DNA from: an uncultured Saprospiraceae bacterium
GTDB lineage: Bacteria; Bacteroidota; Bacteroidia; Chitinophagales; Saprospiraceae
Direction: 5' to 3'
Assembly (NCBI GenBank): GCA_938015595.1
Contig: CALLPI010000018.1
Location: forward strand, 1 to 64,000
Length of the DNA: 64,000 nucleotides
How positions within the stretch are numbered: the first letter of the stretch is position 1; each line of letters starts with the position of its first letter. The position numbers and the translations under genes were made by a program. Of the stretch, positions 18,951 to 27,846 are shown in pieces. A model generated the notes under the pieces. That model was not told the DNA's origin, did not search any database, and saw only the letters and a list, made by a program, of their open reading frames with translations.

Positions 18951-20534
18951 ATGAACTTTACTGAAGAACTACAACGAAGACGCACTTTTGGCATCATCAG
19001 CCACCCCGACGCCGGCAAAACTACCCTCACGGAAAAACTGCTCCTATTTGGAGGTGCTATTCAGATAGCGGGTGCGGTTAAGTCCAACAAAATCAAACGC
19101 AGCGCTACTTCCGACTTTATGGAAATTGAGCGCCAACGCGGCATCTCGGTGGCTACCTCCGTAATGGCATTTGAGTATCGGGGCCTCAAAATCAACATCC
19201 TGGACACCCCCGGCCACCAGGACTTTGCCGAGGATACCTATCGCACCCTCACCGCAGTAGACAGCGTGATTGTGGTCATTGATGTAGCTAAAGGTGTAGA
19301 AACTCAAACCGAAAAGCTGGTGGAAGTATGCCGCATGCGCCAAACCCCCGTTATCGTATTCATCAACAAACTTGACCGCGAGGGCAAAGACCCCTTTGAC
19401 CTGCTGGACGAAGTAGAACAGAAACTACACCTCAAAGTGCGCCCCTTGAGTTGGCCTATCGGCATGGGGCAGCACTTCAAAGGGGTGTACAGCATGTACG
19501 AGCAAAAACTGGTGCTCTTCAGACCCCACGGCAAACAAGAGCAGGACGAAGACGTTGTGGAAATTACCAACCTGGCCGACAGAGCCCTAGAGCAACACAT
19601 CGGCGAGCGCGACGCCCGCATCCTGCGCGAGGAGGTAGAGATGATTGAAAGTGTATATGCGCCGTTCAGCAGGACGGCCTACCTGGAAGGCCAACTGTCG
19701 CCGGTATTCTTTGGCAGCGCTGTGAACAACTTCGGCGTGCGCGAACTGCTGGATTGCTTTGTGGATATTGCGCCCTCGCCCCTGCCCCGCGCTGCCGAGG
19801 AGCGCATCGTAGCCCCAGAAGAGGCTAAGTTTTCGGGCTTTGTATTCAAGATACACGCCAACATGGACCCCAACCACCGAGACCGCATTGCTTTCTTACG
19901 GGTGTGTTCGGGCAAGTTTGAGCGAAATGTCTCCTACCTACATGTGCGCCAAAACCGCAAGCTCAAATTTGCCAACCCCACCTCTTTCATGGCCGACAAA
20001 AAAACGGTGGTGGACGAAGCCTTTCCCGGCGATGTGGTAGGCCTGTATGATTCGGGCAATTTCAAAATCGGCGATGCCCTCACTGAGGGCGAAATGCTGC
20101 ATTTCAAGGGCATTCCCAGTTTTTCGCCGGAGCAGTTTCGGTATGTCAATAATGCCGACCCGCTGAAAGCCAAGCAATTGGCTAAAGGGCTGGAACAACT
20201 CATGGACGAAGGTGTGGCGCAGATGTTCACTCGCGAAGTGGACGGGCGCAAAATTGTGGGTACGGTGGGTGCGCTCCAATTTGACGTGTTGCAATACCGG
20301 CTTGAGCACGAGTACGGCGCCTCTGTGCAGTACGAACCTGTAAACCTATACAAGGCCTGCTGGGTGACGTGCCCCAATGAGCAGGTGCTCAGGGAGTTTA
20401 TGCAGCGCCGTCGCCGAGATCTGGCGCACGACAAGGAGGGCAACCTCGTATTCCTGGCTGAATCAGCCTGGCAACTCAAAACCGTACAGGAAAATTTTCC
20501 GGAGGTGGAATTCTATTTCACCAGCGAATATTAG
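18951..20534 (+). CDS. prfC: Peptide chain release factor 3
   Basis: GTPase that recycles RF1/RF2 from the ribosome after termination. 527 residues, normal length. Switch and G motifs: [15 protein letters not shown] (G1), [13 protein letters not shown] (G2), [16 protein letters not shown] (G3), [12 protein letters not shown] (G4). Domain II and the RF3-specific C-terminal domain follow, including [17 protein letters not shown]. The ATG at 18951 ([16 protein letters not shown]) matches the family; 26 upstream in-frame codons do not. Confidence 0.96.
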   Translation: MNFTEELQRRRTFGIISHPDAGKTTLTEKLLLFGGAIQIAGAVKSNKIKRSATSDFMEIERQRGISVATSVMAFEYRGLKINILDTPGHQDFAEDTYRTLTAVDSVIVVIDVAKGVETQTEKLVEVCRMRQTPVIVFINKLDREGKDPFDLLDEVEQKLHLKVRPLSWPIGMGQHFKGVYSMYEQKLVLFRPHGKQEQDEDVVEITNLADRALEQHIGERDARILREEVEMIESVYAPFSRTAYLEGQLSPVFFGSAVNNFGVRELLDCFVDIAPSPLPRAAEERIVAPEEAKFSGFVFKIHANMDPNHRDRIAFLRVCSGKFERNVSYLHVRQNRKLKFANPTSFMADKKTVVDEAFPGDVVGLYDSGNFKIGDALTEGEMLHFKGIPSFSPEQFRYVNNADPLKAKQLAKGLEQLMDEGVAQMFTREVDGRKIVGTVGALQFDVLQYRLEHEYGASVQYEPVNLYKACWVTCPNEQVLREFMQRRRRDLAHDKEGNLVFLAESAWQLKTVQENFPEVEFYFTSEY

Positions 20535-20637
20535 CCCTAGCTTGCTGGTCTGAATATTCCAGCCGATGGTAGAAGTTTTTAGGCAGGTAATACACAGAGA
20601 GTAGTAACTTTCTTTATTATTGCTAACACTGCACAAG

Positions 20638-21432
20638 ATGAAGAATAAATACACTGCCAGTGCACTGGCCTTCTTCCTGGGCACCCTTGGCACGCATCGC
20701 TTTTACCTGGGGCAGCGCTTTTTAGGGGCATTGCACTTCTTGATGTTCCTGATCGGTTTTTTGAGCAGCGTCTCTAACGGGCTCGATGCACAGATCTTCA
20801 TAGCCATACCTGCTATTGTGGGCTTTTTAGATGCTATTTTGCTATATGCCATGCCGCGCCAGGAATTTGACCGCAAGTATAACAAGCACTATCTTCAGAG
20901 AACAGAAGAAGGCTTTGCCAGCGAGCGGCAGGCTTATCAGCCTGATTGGCACGGTGCAGTGCCTGTGTCCAGGTTTGAGTGGTACAAAAGTGCTGGCATT
21001 GCACAGTTTCGCGCTGGCAGCTACCCCAGGGCAGTATCCGCTTTCCTGGAGGCTTTGCGCATCCGGCCAGACGACCCGGCTATTTTGTTCAACCTGGCCT
21101 GTGCGCACAGCCAATTGGAGCAAGCAGGCCCTGGATTGTACTACCTGGAAGAAGCCCTGAAGAATGGCTTTGACCACTACGAAAGAATACGGCAACACCC
21201 CGCGCTGGCTTTCCTGCGCCGGCAGGAGGCATTTCAGATACTCCAGACTAAATATCTGACACCCCACCAAACACAGGAAGAAGCTACTGCCGATACCTTC
21301 ATAGATTTGAACTTGCAAGAACCCGCTGAAATCCCCGAGCCGTTGATGAAACTAGAAAACCTGAAGCAACGCGGCATCCTCACCGAGGAGGAGTTTGAGC
21401 TTCAGCGCCAAAAAATGCTAGGCTACCGGTGA
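20638..21432 (+). CDS. TM2-TPR-SHOCT three-domain membrane protein
   Basis: 264 residues. Residues 1-85 are a TM2 domain, with two membrane segments and the signature AFFLGTLGTHRFYLGQRFLG. Residues about 110-205 hold two or more TPR-like helices (AGIAQFRAGSYPRAVSAFLE, then PDDPAILFNLACAHSQLEQA). The last 35 residues are a SHOCT motif (LENLKQRGILTEEEFELQRQ). TM2 and SHOCT modules are common in membrane proteins of unknown role; the TPR between them suggests protein binding on the cytoplasmic side. The gene ends 10 bp inside the convergent gene at 21423. Confidence 0.8.
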   Translation: MKNKYTASALAFFLGTLGTHRFYLGQRFLGALHFLMFLIGFLSSVSNGLDAQIFIAIPAIVGFLDAILLYAMPRQEFDRKYNKHYLQRTEEGFASERQAYQPDWHGAVPVSRFEWYKSAGIAQFRAGSYPRAVSAFLEALRIRPDDPAILFNLACAHSQLEQAGPGLYYLEEALKNGFDHYERIRQHPALAFLRRQEAFQILQTKYLTPHQTQEEATADTFIDLNLQEPAEIPEPLMKLENLKQRGILTEEEFELQRQKMLGYR

Positions 21433-21944
21433 AAAGGCTTTCTTTTGGTAACCGTTAGGGCAGCGCCTTTCACGTCCATAAAGCAAGCTACTACGAGTTC
21501 GCCTTTTTCGGCCGACAAACTCCCGTCATTATCTATCTTGAAAAGCGCTGTTTTGAATCCTGCTTGTTTTAGCGCAGCCTCATACTCTTCTAAATGTCGA
21601 AGGGTGATGCCTTGGTACATCACGCTCCAAGAGTCGGCTTCGAGTGCTTGGCTACTGGCTACACCAGTGATTTTGCCAGCCTGTAGGGGGGGCACTTCTA
21701 CAGGGATAGTTTTGGGCCAGATTTTCTCGCCGCTGTGTTGTAGTAGATCAGCAATGCTATCCAGATTGATTGTTTCCGGGGGGGCGGTCTCGGTATTGTC
21801 TGTTGGGGGTTGTTCTGAAGGAGGGGCTTCCGTAGCTACATCCTCTGTCTTGCCGGTGTTTCTTTTGCACTGAAACAAAAAAAAGCTACCCACAAGCAGA
21901 GCTACTGCTATGCGTATAAGATAGTGGTAGCGAATATTTTTCAT
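21423..21944 (-). CDS. Hypothetical lipoprotein
   Basis: 173 residues, family not recognised. The N-terminus is a signal peptide with a lipobox (VGSFFLFQC, Cys near 26), then an acidic Pro/Thr/Glu-rich linker (about 30-60). The rest is a compact domain with WSVMYQGITLRHLEEYEAAL and a C-terminal VVACFMDVKGAALTVTKR strand pair. A perfect -7 element lies at 21976. Its 3' end overlaps the TM2 gene by 10 bp, tail to tail. Confidence 0.7.
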   Translation of the reverse strand: MKNIRYHYLIRIAVALLVGSFFLFQCKRNTGKTEDVATEAPPSEQPPTDNTETAPPETINLDSIADLLQHSGEKIWPKTIPVEVPPLQAGKITGVASSQALEADSWSVMYQGITLRHLEEYEAALKQAGFKTALFKIDNDGSLSAEKGELVVACFMDVKGAALTVTKRKPFHR

Positions 21945-21975
21945 GGCAGTGGTTTTTGATTGTGATAAGACACAC

Positions 21976-21983
21976 CAAATTTA
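21976..21983 (-). promoter_or_regulatory. Bacteroidota -7 element (TAAATTTG)
   Basis: Perfect TAnnTTTG on the minus strand, 31 bases before the ATG at 21944. Confidence 0.45.
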
Positions 21984-22150
21984 CGCCAACACAGGTAAAA
22001 CTACGGCGTCTTAGTTTGTAAATTGGGCTTTGCAGCCCTCGTAATGCGCAATGCGCATGCGCAAAGGATAGAAACTTTGAGCGCTGGTAGCAGCCCTCCT
22101 CAGCTCCGGGCCTATCCTCCTTGTACTAACTACCTTTAGTGCTTTAACTC

Positions 22151-23008
22151 TCAGCGGCGCACTACAGTCATTACTCGGTCGTAGCTCAGCCCGGTGAAAA
22201 TCCCGATGGCATTGGCTGTGCCTTTCAGATTGGAATTGATAGGACTAGGCTGGGCAAAGGGGTTGCCGTTGGAGAAAAAAGCCGTTTGCACACTGTCGAA
22301 GTAGTCGTAATACGCCCGATCAATGTGCAAGAGGGTATTAAAGACTGTATCACCGACGGCAAACTCATAGTTGGTGCCAAACACAAAGCGGCCATTGGTA
22401 ACGAAGCGGTCGTCCACCGTAAAATCCTGCAGGGGTATGGTATCGAGCCGGCTTTTGTGCAGTATGCGGCGATAATAGTTTCTGGTGTCGGGGTTGTCCA
22501 TGAAGTAGGTGAGTACGCGAGCCAAGGTATCATTGGGTGCAAACTGCACCACCACGCTATCAATCGGCACTTTGGGTAGCAGACGGGTAGTGGCGGTGAT
22601 GGTTTTCCCCTGGCGGGTGACGACCTCCAGCTCAAAATCGGCGCTGTAATCTTCCGGTACAAGACTGTTGGACACGTAGTTGTATAGCTTGCCAGTGAGA
22701 GGATTGAACAGGAGCCGGTTCTGCAGCGTGTAGCTTTGTCCTTTGTGTTTAATGACTACAGTAGCGCTGTCTTCCAGGATGCTTTGCAGGAAGCGCGCAT
22801 CTAATGCAGGGAAGGGCTCGAAATACGGCGCGGTTTTGCTCAAGGTAAGTACAAAGGGCTGCCCAGGCTCCAGATAGCACTCCAGTGCTAGGCGCGGCTC
22901 GTACTCTGGCAGGTTGATGGAAATTTCCTTTTCCAGATTGCAGGCGGCAAGTACAGCCAACCCTGCAAAGGCTATGACAGTGGAAAAAATGGAGGTAAAG
23001 GCGCGCAT
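22151..23008 (-). CDS. DUF4249 lipoprotein, partner of TonB receptor
   Basis: 285 residues with signal peptide and lipobox (GLAVLAACN, Cys near 23), then the DUF4249 start LPEYEPRLALECYLEPGQPF. DUF4249 proteins are nearly always encoded with a TonB-dependent receptor and are thought to be surface lipoproteins acting with it, somewhat as SusD does with SusC (inference; substrate unknown). The ATG overlaps the receptor's TGA by one base, so translation is coupled. Confidence 0.85.
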   Translation of the reverse strand: MRAFTSIFSTVIAFAGLAVLAACNLEKEISINLPEYEPRLALECYLEPGQPFVLTLSKTAPYFEPFPALDARFLQSILEDSATVVIKHKGQSYTLQNRLLFNPLTGKLYNYVSNSLVPEDYSADFELEVVTRQGKTITATTRLLPKVPIDSVVVQFAPNDTLARVLTYFMDNPDTRNYYRRILHKSRLDTIPLQDFTVDDRFVTNGRFVFGTNYEFAVGDTVFNTLLHIDRAYYDYFDSVQTAFFSNGNPFAQPSPINSNLKGTANAIGIFTGLSYDRVMTVVRR

Positions 23009-25353
23009 CAGAACTTGAAATTGTACGTAATGGAGGGTAGCACTGGAAACAGCGACACCTGCTTAGCGGCTATACGCTTGGGTACCTCAAAGGTATTGCC
23101 CAAGGCGTCGGTCACAGTGTTGAACTCCGGTTGCAGATAGATGAAAAAAGTGTTGCGCCGATCGTAGGCGTTGATAATGTTGAAAGTCAGATCGCTCTCG
23201 CCGCGGCGGGGGCGCAAGCGCCACAGCAGCCCGAGGTCAAGGCGCTGGTAAGACGGCAGCCGGAAGGTATTGCGGTCGCCGTAGTCGGGCACAACGGCCT
23301 GAAAAGCTCCGCCATAAATATCCTGAAAGGTGAAGCGCCCCCCGGGCAGCCAGCGCAGATCGCCGGAGCCATACACCCAGGTAGCAGTGAAGGTCAGCCG
23401 GCGGTTAAGTTCGTAAAACAGTACAATGGCCAGATCGTGACGGCGGTCATACACAGGTCGGAAGAAGCCCTGCTGGGCAAAAGGCCGCTCCGGGCTAAGG
23501 GTGCTGAAGTCACCACGACGAGCATAAGCCAGGGTGTAGGCAATCCAGCCGTTGAGGCGGCCGCTCTCCTTTTCTAAACTCACCTCTATACCGTAGGCGT
23601 CGCCTTTGCCGAGGGCAAACTCATCTTCGAGATTATCGTTGGCAAAGAGCCGGGCGCCGTCCACAAATTCTATCTGGTTTTTGAGATACTTGTAGTAGCC
23701 TTCCACGTTCAGAAGGAAGTCCTTGCTCAGCAGGTACGACATGCCGGCGGCTAGTTGGTCGGAGCGCTGCGGTGGCACGCGCTGCGTAGAGGGGTACCAG
23801 ATATCGGTAGGCAGCGAAATACCCGCGTTGGCTACCAAGTGCAAGTATTGGTACATCCGGGCGTAGGAGGTTTTGGCAGTGAGGCGTTCGCTGAGTAAAT
23901 AGCGCAGGGCTACGCGCGGCTCCATGTTGGCATACAAACGCTGGCCGTTGCTGAATGCGCTTAGGCGCAGGCCGGCGTTCACTTTGGTTTTGTCGTTAAT
24001 GTCCAGTTCATCAGCTACGTAGGCGGCACCTTCCAAGCCGGTGAGATCTTGCCCGGCAGAGAAGGAGATGGAGCCATCGCGGTTGCCAGCTTTGAGACGA
24101 CCCACCCGGAAGTGGTGGTGGATGAGCTGCCCGCCAAAACGTAGGCTATGCCGAGGATTGATGGAATAAAATAAGTCAGTTTTGAGGGTGGCATCCCGAA
24201 TGCGGCTGCCCAGATCGAAGGTGAAGCCGGTGAGGCGGTTGCTAATGTTGTATTGGTAGTCGGAAAACGTAAAAGTGGTATTGGCAAAAAGCTGGGGGTT
24301 GAACACGTGATTCCAGCGGGCAGTGCCAGTGGCGTTGCCCCAGTTGAAGTCAAAGTCGAAAAAATCGCCGTCGAAGCCAAATACATCCCGGCCAAAGTAC
24401 CCACTGAAGTAAAGATGGTCTTTGAAGCCGAGGTCAAAATTCACCTTAGTATTGAGGTCGTAGAAGTAGTAGTCGGGTATAGGGCTGAAGTTGGGTTTGC
24501 TACTGTTGGCCGAGTTGATGAGTCGAGTGAAGAGGTCGAAGTAGGTACGCCGGCCAGACACCATGAAGGAGGATTTGTCCTTTTGGACGGGGCCTTCCAA
24601 TGTGAGCCGCGAGGCTAGCAAGCCCAAACCGCCGGTAGCCGTCCATTTCTTGTTATTGCCTTCTTTGAGCTTCACGTCAATAACCGACGACAGGCGCCCA
24701 CCGTACTGGGCCGGGAACCCCCCCTTGTATAGCTTGAGGTCTTTGACGGCATCGGTGTTGAAGGTGCTGAAAAAGCCGAATAGGTGATTAGCATTGTAAA
24801 CAATAGCTTCGTCCAGCAGAATGAGGTTTTGGTCGGCGCCACCGCCGCGTACAAACAAGCCTGTGGTGCCCTCGGAGCCGGAGGGAATACCGGGCTTCAG
24901 TTGCAGGGCTTTGAGGACGTCGCTTTCGCCTAGCAATACAGGCAGGAGCTTTACTTGTCGGGCATTGATTTCTTCTACGCTCATTTCCGTAGAGCGCATT
25001 TTTTCGCGGTAGGAGTTGGCTCTAACCAATACCTCCTGTATTTGCACACCGGCGCCCAGTTCTATATTGATGACCATAGCTGCGCGTGGCAGTACGCTGC
25101 GATACTCCGACTGATAGCCTACGTAACTGAACTCCAGCAGCAGAGAATCGGACTGTGCCGGCAACGTAAGGGAGTAAAAGCCATATTCGTTGGAGGTAGC
25201 ACCTAAGCCCAGGGCCTGGCACATCACTGTGGCGCCGATGAGGGCTTCGCCATTGGCGGCATCGCGTATTGTACCGCTGATGGTGTATCGCTGTTGGGCG
25301 AGCAAGGCTTGGCTTGCAAGGAACAGAAAAACCGGTGTATATCGAAATACCAT
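23008..25353 (-). CDS. TonB-dependent outer-membrane receptor with carboxypeptidase-like domain
   Basis: 781 residues from the ATG at 25353, where a signal peptide begins (MVFRYTPVFLFLASQALLAQ). Residues about 25-110 are a CarboxypepD_reg-like domain (TISGTIRDAANGEALIGATV). The plug (about 125-230) includes ESDVLKALQLKPGIPSGSE and LYKGGFPAQYGGRLSSVIDV. The remainder is a 22-strand-type barrel ending in Phe (PSITYNFKF). Longer upstream reading has no homologous features. Substrate unknown; the pairing with DUF4249 is typical. No anti-sigma/ECF regulator is adjacent. Confidence 0.9.
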   Translation of the reverse strand: MVFRYTPVFLFLASQALLAQQRYTISGTIRDAANGEALIGATVMCQALGLGATSNEYGFYSLTLPAQSDSLLLEFSYVGYQSEYRSVLPRAAMVINIELGAGVQIQEVLVRANSYREKMRSTEMSVEEINARQVKLLPVLLGESDVLKALQLKPGIPSGSEGTTGLFVRGGGADQNLILLDEAIVYNANHLFGFFSTFNTDAVKDLKLYKGGFPAQYGGRLSSVIDVKLKEGNNKKWTATGGLGLLASRLTLEGPVQKDKSSFMVSGRRTYFDLFTRLINSANSSKPNFSPIPDYYFYDLNTKVNFDLGFKDHLYFSGYFGRDVFGFDGDFFDFDFNWGNATGTARWNHVFNPQLFANTTFTFSDYQYNISNRLTGFTFDLGSRIRDATLKTDLFYSINPRHSLRFGGQLIHHHFRVGRLKAGNRDGSISFSAGQDLTGLEGAAYVADELDINDKTKVNAGLRLSAFSNGQRLYANMEPRVALRYLLSERLTAKTSYARMYQYLHLVANAGISLPTDIWYPSTQRVPPQRSDQLAAGMSYLLSKDFLLNVEGYYKYLKNQIEFVDGARLFANDNLEDEFALGKGDAYGIEVSLEKESGRLNGWIAYTLAYARRGDFSTLSPERPFAQQGFFRPVYDRRHDLAIVLFYELNRRLTFTATWVYGSGDLRWLPGGRFTFQDIYGGAFQAVVPDYGDRNTFRLPSYQRLDLGLLWRLRPRRGESDLTFNIINAYDRRNTFFIYLQPEFNTVTDALGNTFEVPKRIAAKQVSLFPVLPSITYNFKF

Positions 25354-25912
25354 TTGGTTTTTTGCTTGAACTCTACTTTTGAGCTTAATAATATATGGCA
25401 ACATCGTAATAGCTTGACGATTATTGCCATTGAAACAACACAACAGCACGCAGTGAGTTGCGAATGGAAATGTTAAATTCTGCCGGATGGACGATGCCTT
25501 TGAAGTTTGGTCCACAGCCTGTTTGGCAGGTATATTTCCTTGCTGCCGGGCCGTATAGGCTAAGTTCACAGAGGAGATTGGAAAGCTCAGAATATCTTTG
25601 GCATGAGGGCGAGGTGTGTCAAGCTCCTGAATGCTACATTTACTTGGTGTTTTTTAGGATTGCCGCGTCGGGATGTACCCATTAGCGACAGATACAAACG
25701 CCTTCGGTAGCAGCCCTGATTCTATTTGCCGCCTTCGCTGTTCTGTTCAGTATGGCGTACTGGTGATTTTTATCATCGCCTACGCAACGCATTGCTCAAC
25801 AGCAATATATAAAAATAATATCCCGTGCTTTTTGTAGGAATGGCGTAGCAGTAGTGAGGTGAAAAATTAGGCAGTGCGGTATAGATATGTTAATTTTACA
25901 TCTGCTTAATGT
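25354..25912. other. 559-bp divergent intergenic region, nothing recognised
   Basis: It separates the divergent TonB receptor and the polysaccharide locus and must hold promoters for both. I see no perfect TAnnTTTG, no long palindrome and no convincing ORF; the short frames here lack family resemblance. A TAATTTTA at the far right, shortly before 25913, is a weak -7 candidate. Confidence 0.4.
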
Positions 25913-27832
25913 ATGATGTTTATGAGGCTATCTTTACCTTTACAACAAGGTAGGAGCAGCGGCCACGTGGGGAGAATGCTCTGCGGTCTGGGGTTGCTCC
26001 TCTATGGCACGGGGATGTTATTTGAGGCTAATGCACAGCCTGCTCCACCTACAAACTTCTCTGTAATTGGCTATGACAGCCACCTTGAGCTGAGCTGGAA
26101 CGCTCCTCCTGCATCCAATATTTCCTCCTATAATATATATCGCGCTGCTACCCCAGACGGCCCCTTTGCTTTGTTTCGCCAGACAAGTGGCGATCGTCGA
26201 TATGCTCTGGATTTCACGGGGCGTGTGGACACTACCTTCTATTATCGAGTGGCGGCAGTGAATGCCATTGGGCAGGAGGGCACACCCAGTGCCGTACAGA
26301 GCGGCAGCACGGCGGCTATGTCAGACGAGGACTTGCTCACCATGGTGCAACGCTACACTTTTCGCTACTTTTGGGACTACGGACATCCGGTGTCGGGCTT
26401 GGCGCGCGAGCGGTTCACCTCTGGCGATGTAGTAACCATCGGCGGCTCTGGATTTGGCATCATGGCCATAGCGGTGGGTGCAGAGCGCGGCTTCGTCTCT
26501 CGCGAAGAAGCCGTACTCCGGCTCATTCAGATCACTTCCTTTCTGGAAATACGGGCCCAGCGCTACCATGGGGCGTTTGCGCACTGGATCAACGGCGCTA
26601 CGGGCGCAACCATTCCTTTCAGCCAGTTTGATGACGGCGGCGATCTCGTAGAAACGGCTCTTTTGATGCAGGGTTTGCTGGCGGCGCGCGGATACTTCAA
26701 CGCCAATACGCCGCTGGAAAACGCGCTGCGCGCCTCCATCACTCGTCTGTGGGAGGGCGTGGAGTGGAGTTGGTACCGCCGCAACAACAGCAATGTGCTG
26801 TACTGGCACTGGTCGCCCAACTATTATTGGCAGATGAACTTTGAGTTGCGCGGCTTCAACGAGGTGATGATAGCTTACATTCTAGGTGTTGCTTCGCCTA
26901 CGTATGGCATACCGCCACATCTGTATCACGTGGGCTGGGCCAACAACGGCGCCATTGTCAATCCGGCTTTGTACTACGGCATTCCTATACTAGCGGGGCC
27001 ATTTCGGGGCGGCCCTCTGTTCTTTGCGCATTATTCTTACTTAGGCTTTGATCCGCGTGACAAACGCGACGCCTATTGCAACTACTTCATGCGCAACCGC
27101 AACCATGCCTTGATCAACAGGGCATACTGTATAGCCAATCCTAAGAATTACGCTGGTTACGGCCCCAACTGCTGGGGGCTGACCGCCAGCGACAATCCTT
27201 GGGGCTACCTGGCGCACGAGCCGGTATTTGACCGCGACAACGGCACCATTGCCCCCACGGCGGCGCTGTCGTCTATGCCTTACACGCCCGCAGAGTCTAT
27301 CGAAGCCCTCAAATACTTCTATCGCCAGCTCGGCCAACGGCTCTGGGGCTGGTACGGCTTCTATGATGCCTTTAATCTACAAGAAGATTGGGTGTCCAGC
27401 TACTGGCTGGCCATTGACCAGGGGCCTATTATTGCAATGATAGAGAACTACCGCACTGGGCTGCTGTGGAATGCCTTTATGTCTAATCCAGAAATACAGC
27501 CCGCCCTGAACGCCATAGGCTTTGTGCCCGACGTGAGCAACGCGCGCGATGTGCTGGACTTTCCGGTGCAGATGACCATAGCACCCCATCCGGTGCAGTC
27601 AGCAGAGTTTCAGTTGCTGATTTTGAGCGAACGCACTTTGCTTGCAGAACTAGACATCAAAGACATGAACGGGCGGCTGGTACAGGCGCTGGGCAGGCAC
27701 AGTCTCCAGCCGGGGAAGAACACCTTATCGTTACGACTGCCTTCTACAATGCCCAATGGCATGTACCTGCTGGAGTGCAGGGCAGAAGGATTGCACCATA
27801 TGGAGAGGATCGCAGTTTATCACCATAATTAA
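25913..27832 (+). CDS. Secreted glycoamylase-like (PF10091, GH144-like) glycanase with FnIII and T9SS domains
   Basis: 639 residues. The signal peptide ends near FEANAQP. A fibronectin III domain (about 45-135) includes PTNFSVIGYDSHLELSWNAP. The catalytic (alpha/alpha)6-type region (about 140-540) shares many blocks with the second paralog: IGGSGFGIMAIAVGAERGFV, GFNEVMIAYILGVASPTYG, INRAYCIANP, YGPNCWGLTASD, NGTIAPTAALSSMPY and WLAIDQGPIIAMIENYR. The last 80 residues are a T9SS type A sorting domain (NGMYLLECRAEG). GH144 members are beta-1,2-glucanases or sophorohydrolases; PF10091 alone does not prove that specificity. First gene of the locus; 14 bp separate it from the next. Signal-compatible later Met codons exist (for example residue 22). 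Confidence 0.87.
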   Translation: MMFMRLSLPLQQGRSSGHVGRMLCGLGLLLYGTGMLFEANAQPAPPTNFSVIGYDSHLELSWNAPPASNISSYNIYRAATPDGPFALFRQTSGDRRYALDFTGRVDTTFYYRVAAVNAIGQEGTPSAVQSGSTAAMSDEDLLTMVQRYTFRYFWDYGHPVSGLARERFTSGDVVTIGGSGFGIMAIAVGAERGFVSREEAVLRLIQITSFLEIRAQRYHGAFAHWINGATGATIPFSQFDDGGDLVETALLMQGLLAARGYFNANTPLENALRASITRLWEGVEWSWYRRNNSNVLYWHWSPNYYWQMNFELRGFNEVMIAYILGVASPTYGIPPHLYHVGWANNGAIVNPALYYGIPILAGPFRGGPLFFAHYSYLGFDPRDKRDAYCNYFMRNRNHALINRAYCIANPKNYAGYGPNCWGLTASDNPWGYLAHEPVFDRDNGTIAPTAALSSMPYTPAESIEALKYFYRQLGQRLWGWYGFYDAFNLQEDWVSSYWLAIDQGPIIAMIENYRTGLLWNAFMSNPEIQPALNAIGFVPDVSNARDVLDFPVQMTIAPHPVQSAEFQLLILSERTLLAELDIKDMNGRLVQALGRHSLQPGKNTLSLRLPSTMPNGMYLLECRAEGLHHMERIAVYHHN

Positions 27833-27846
27833 AAACCATTAAAACC

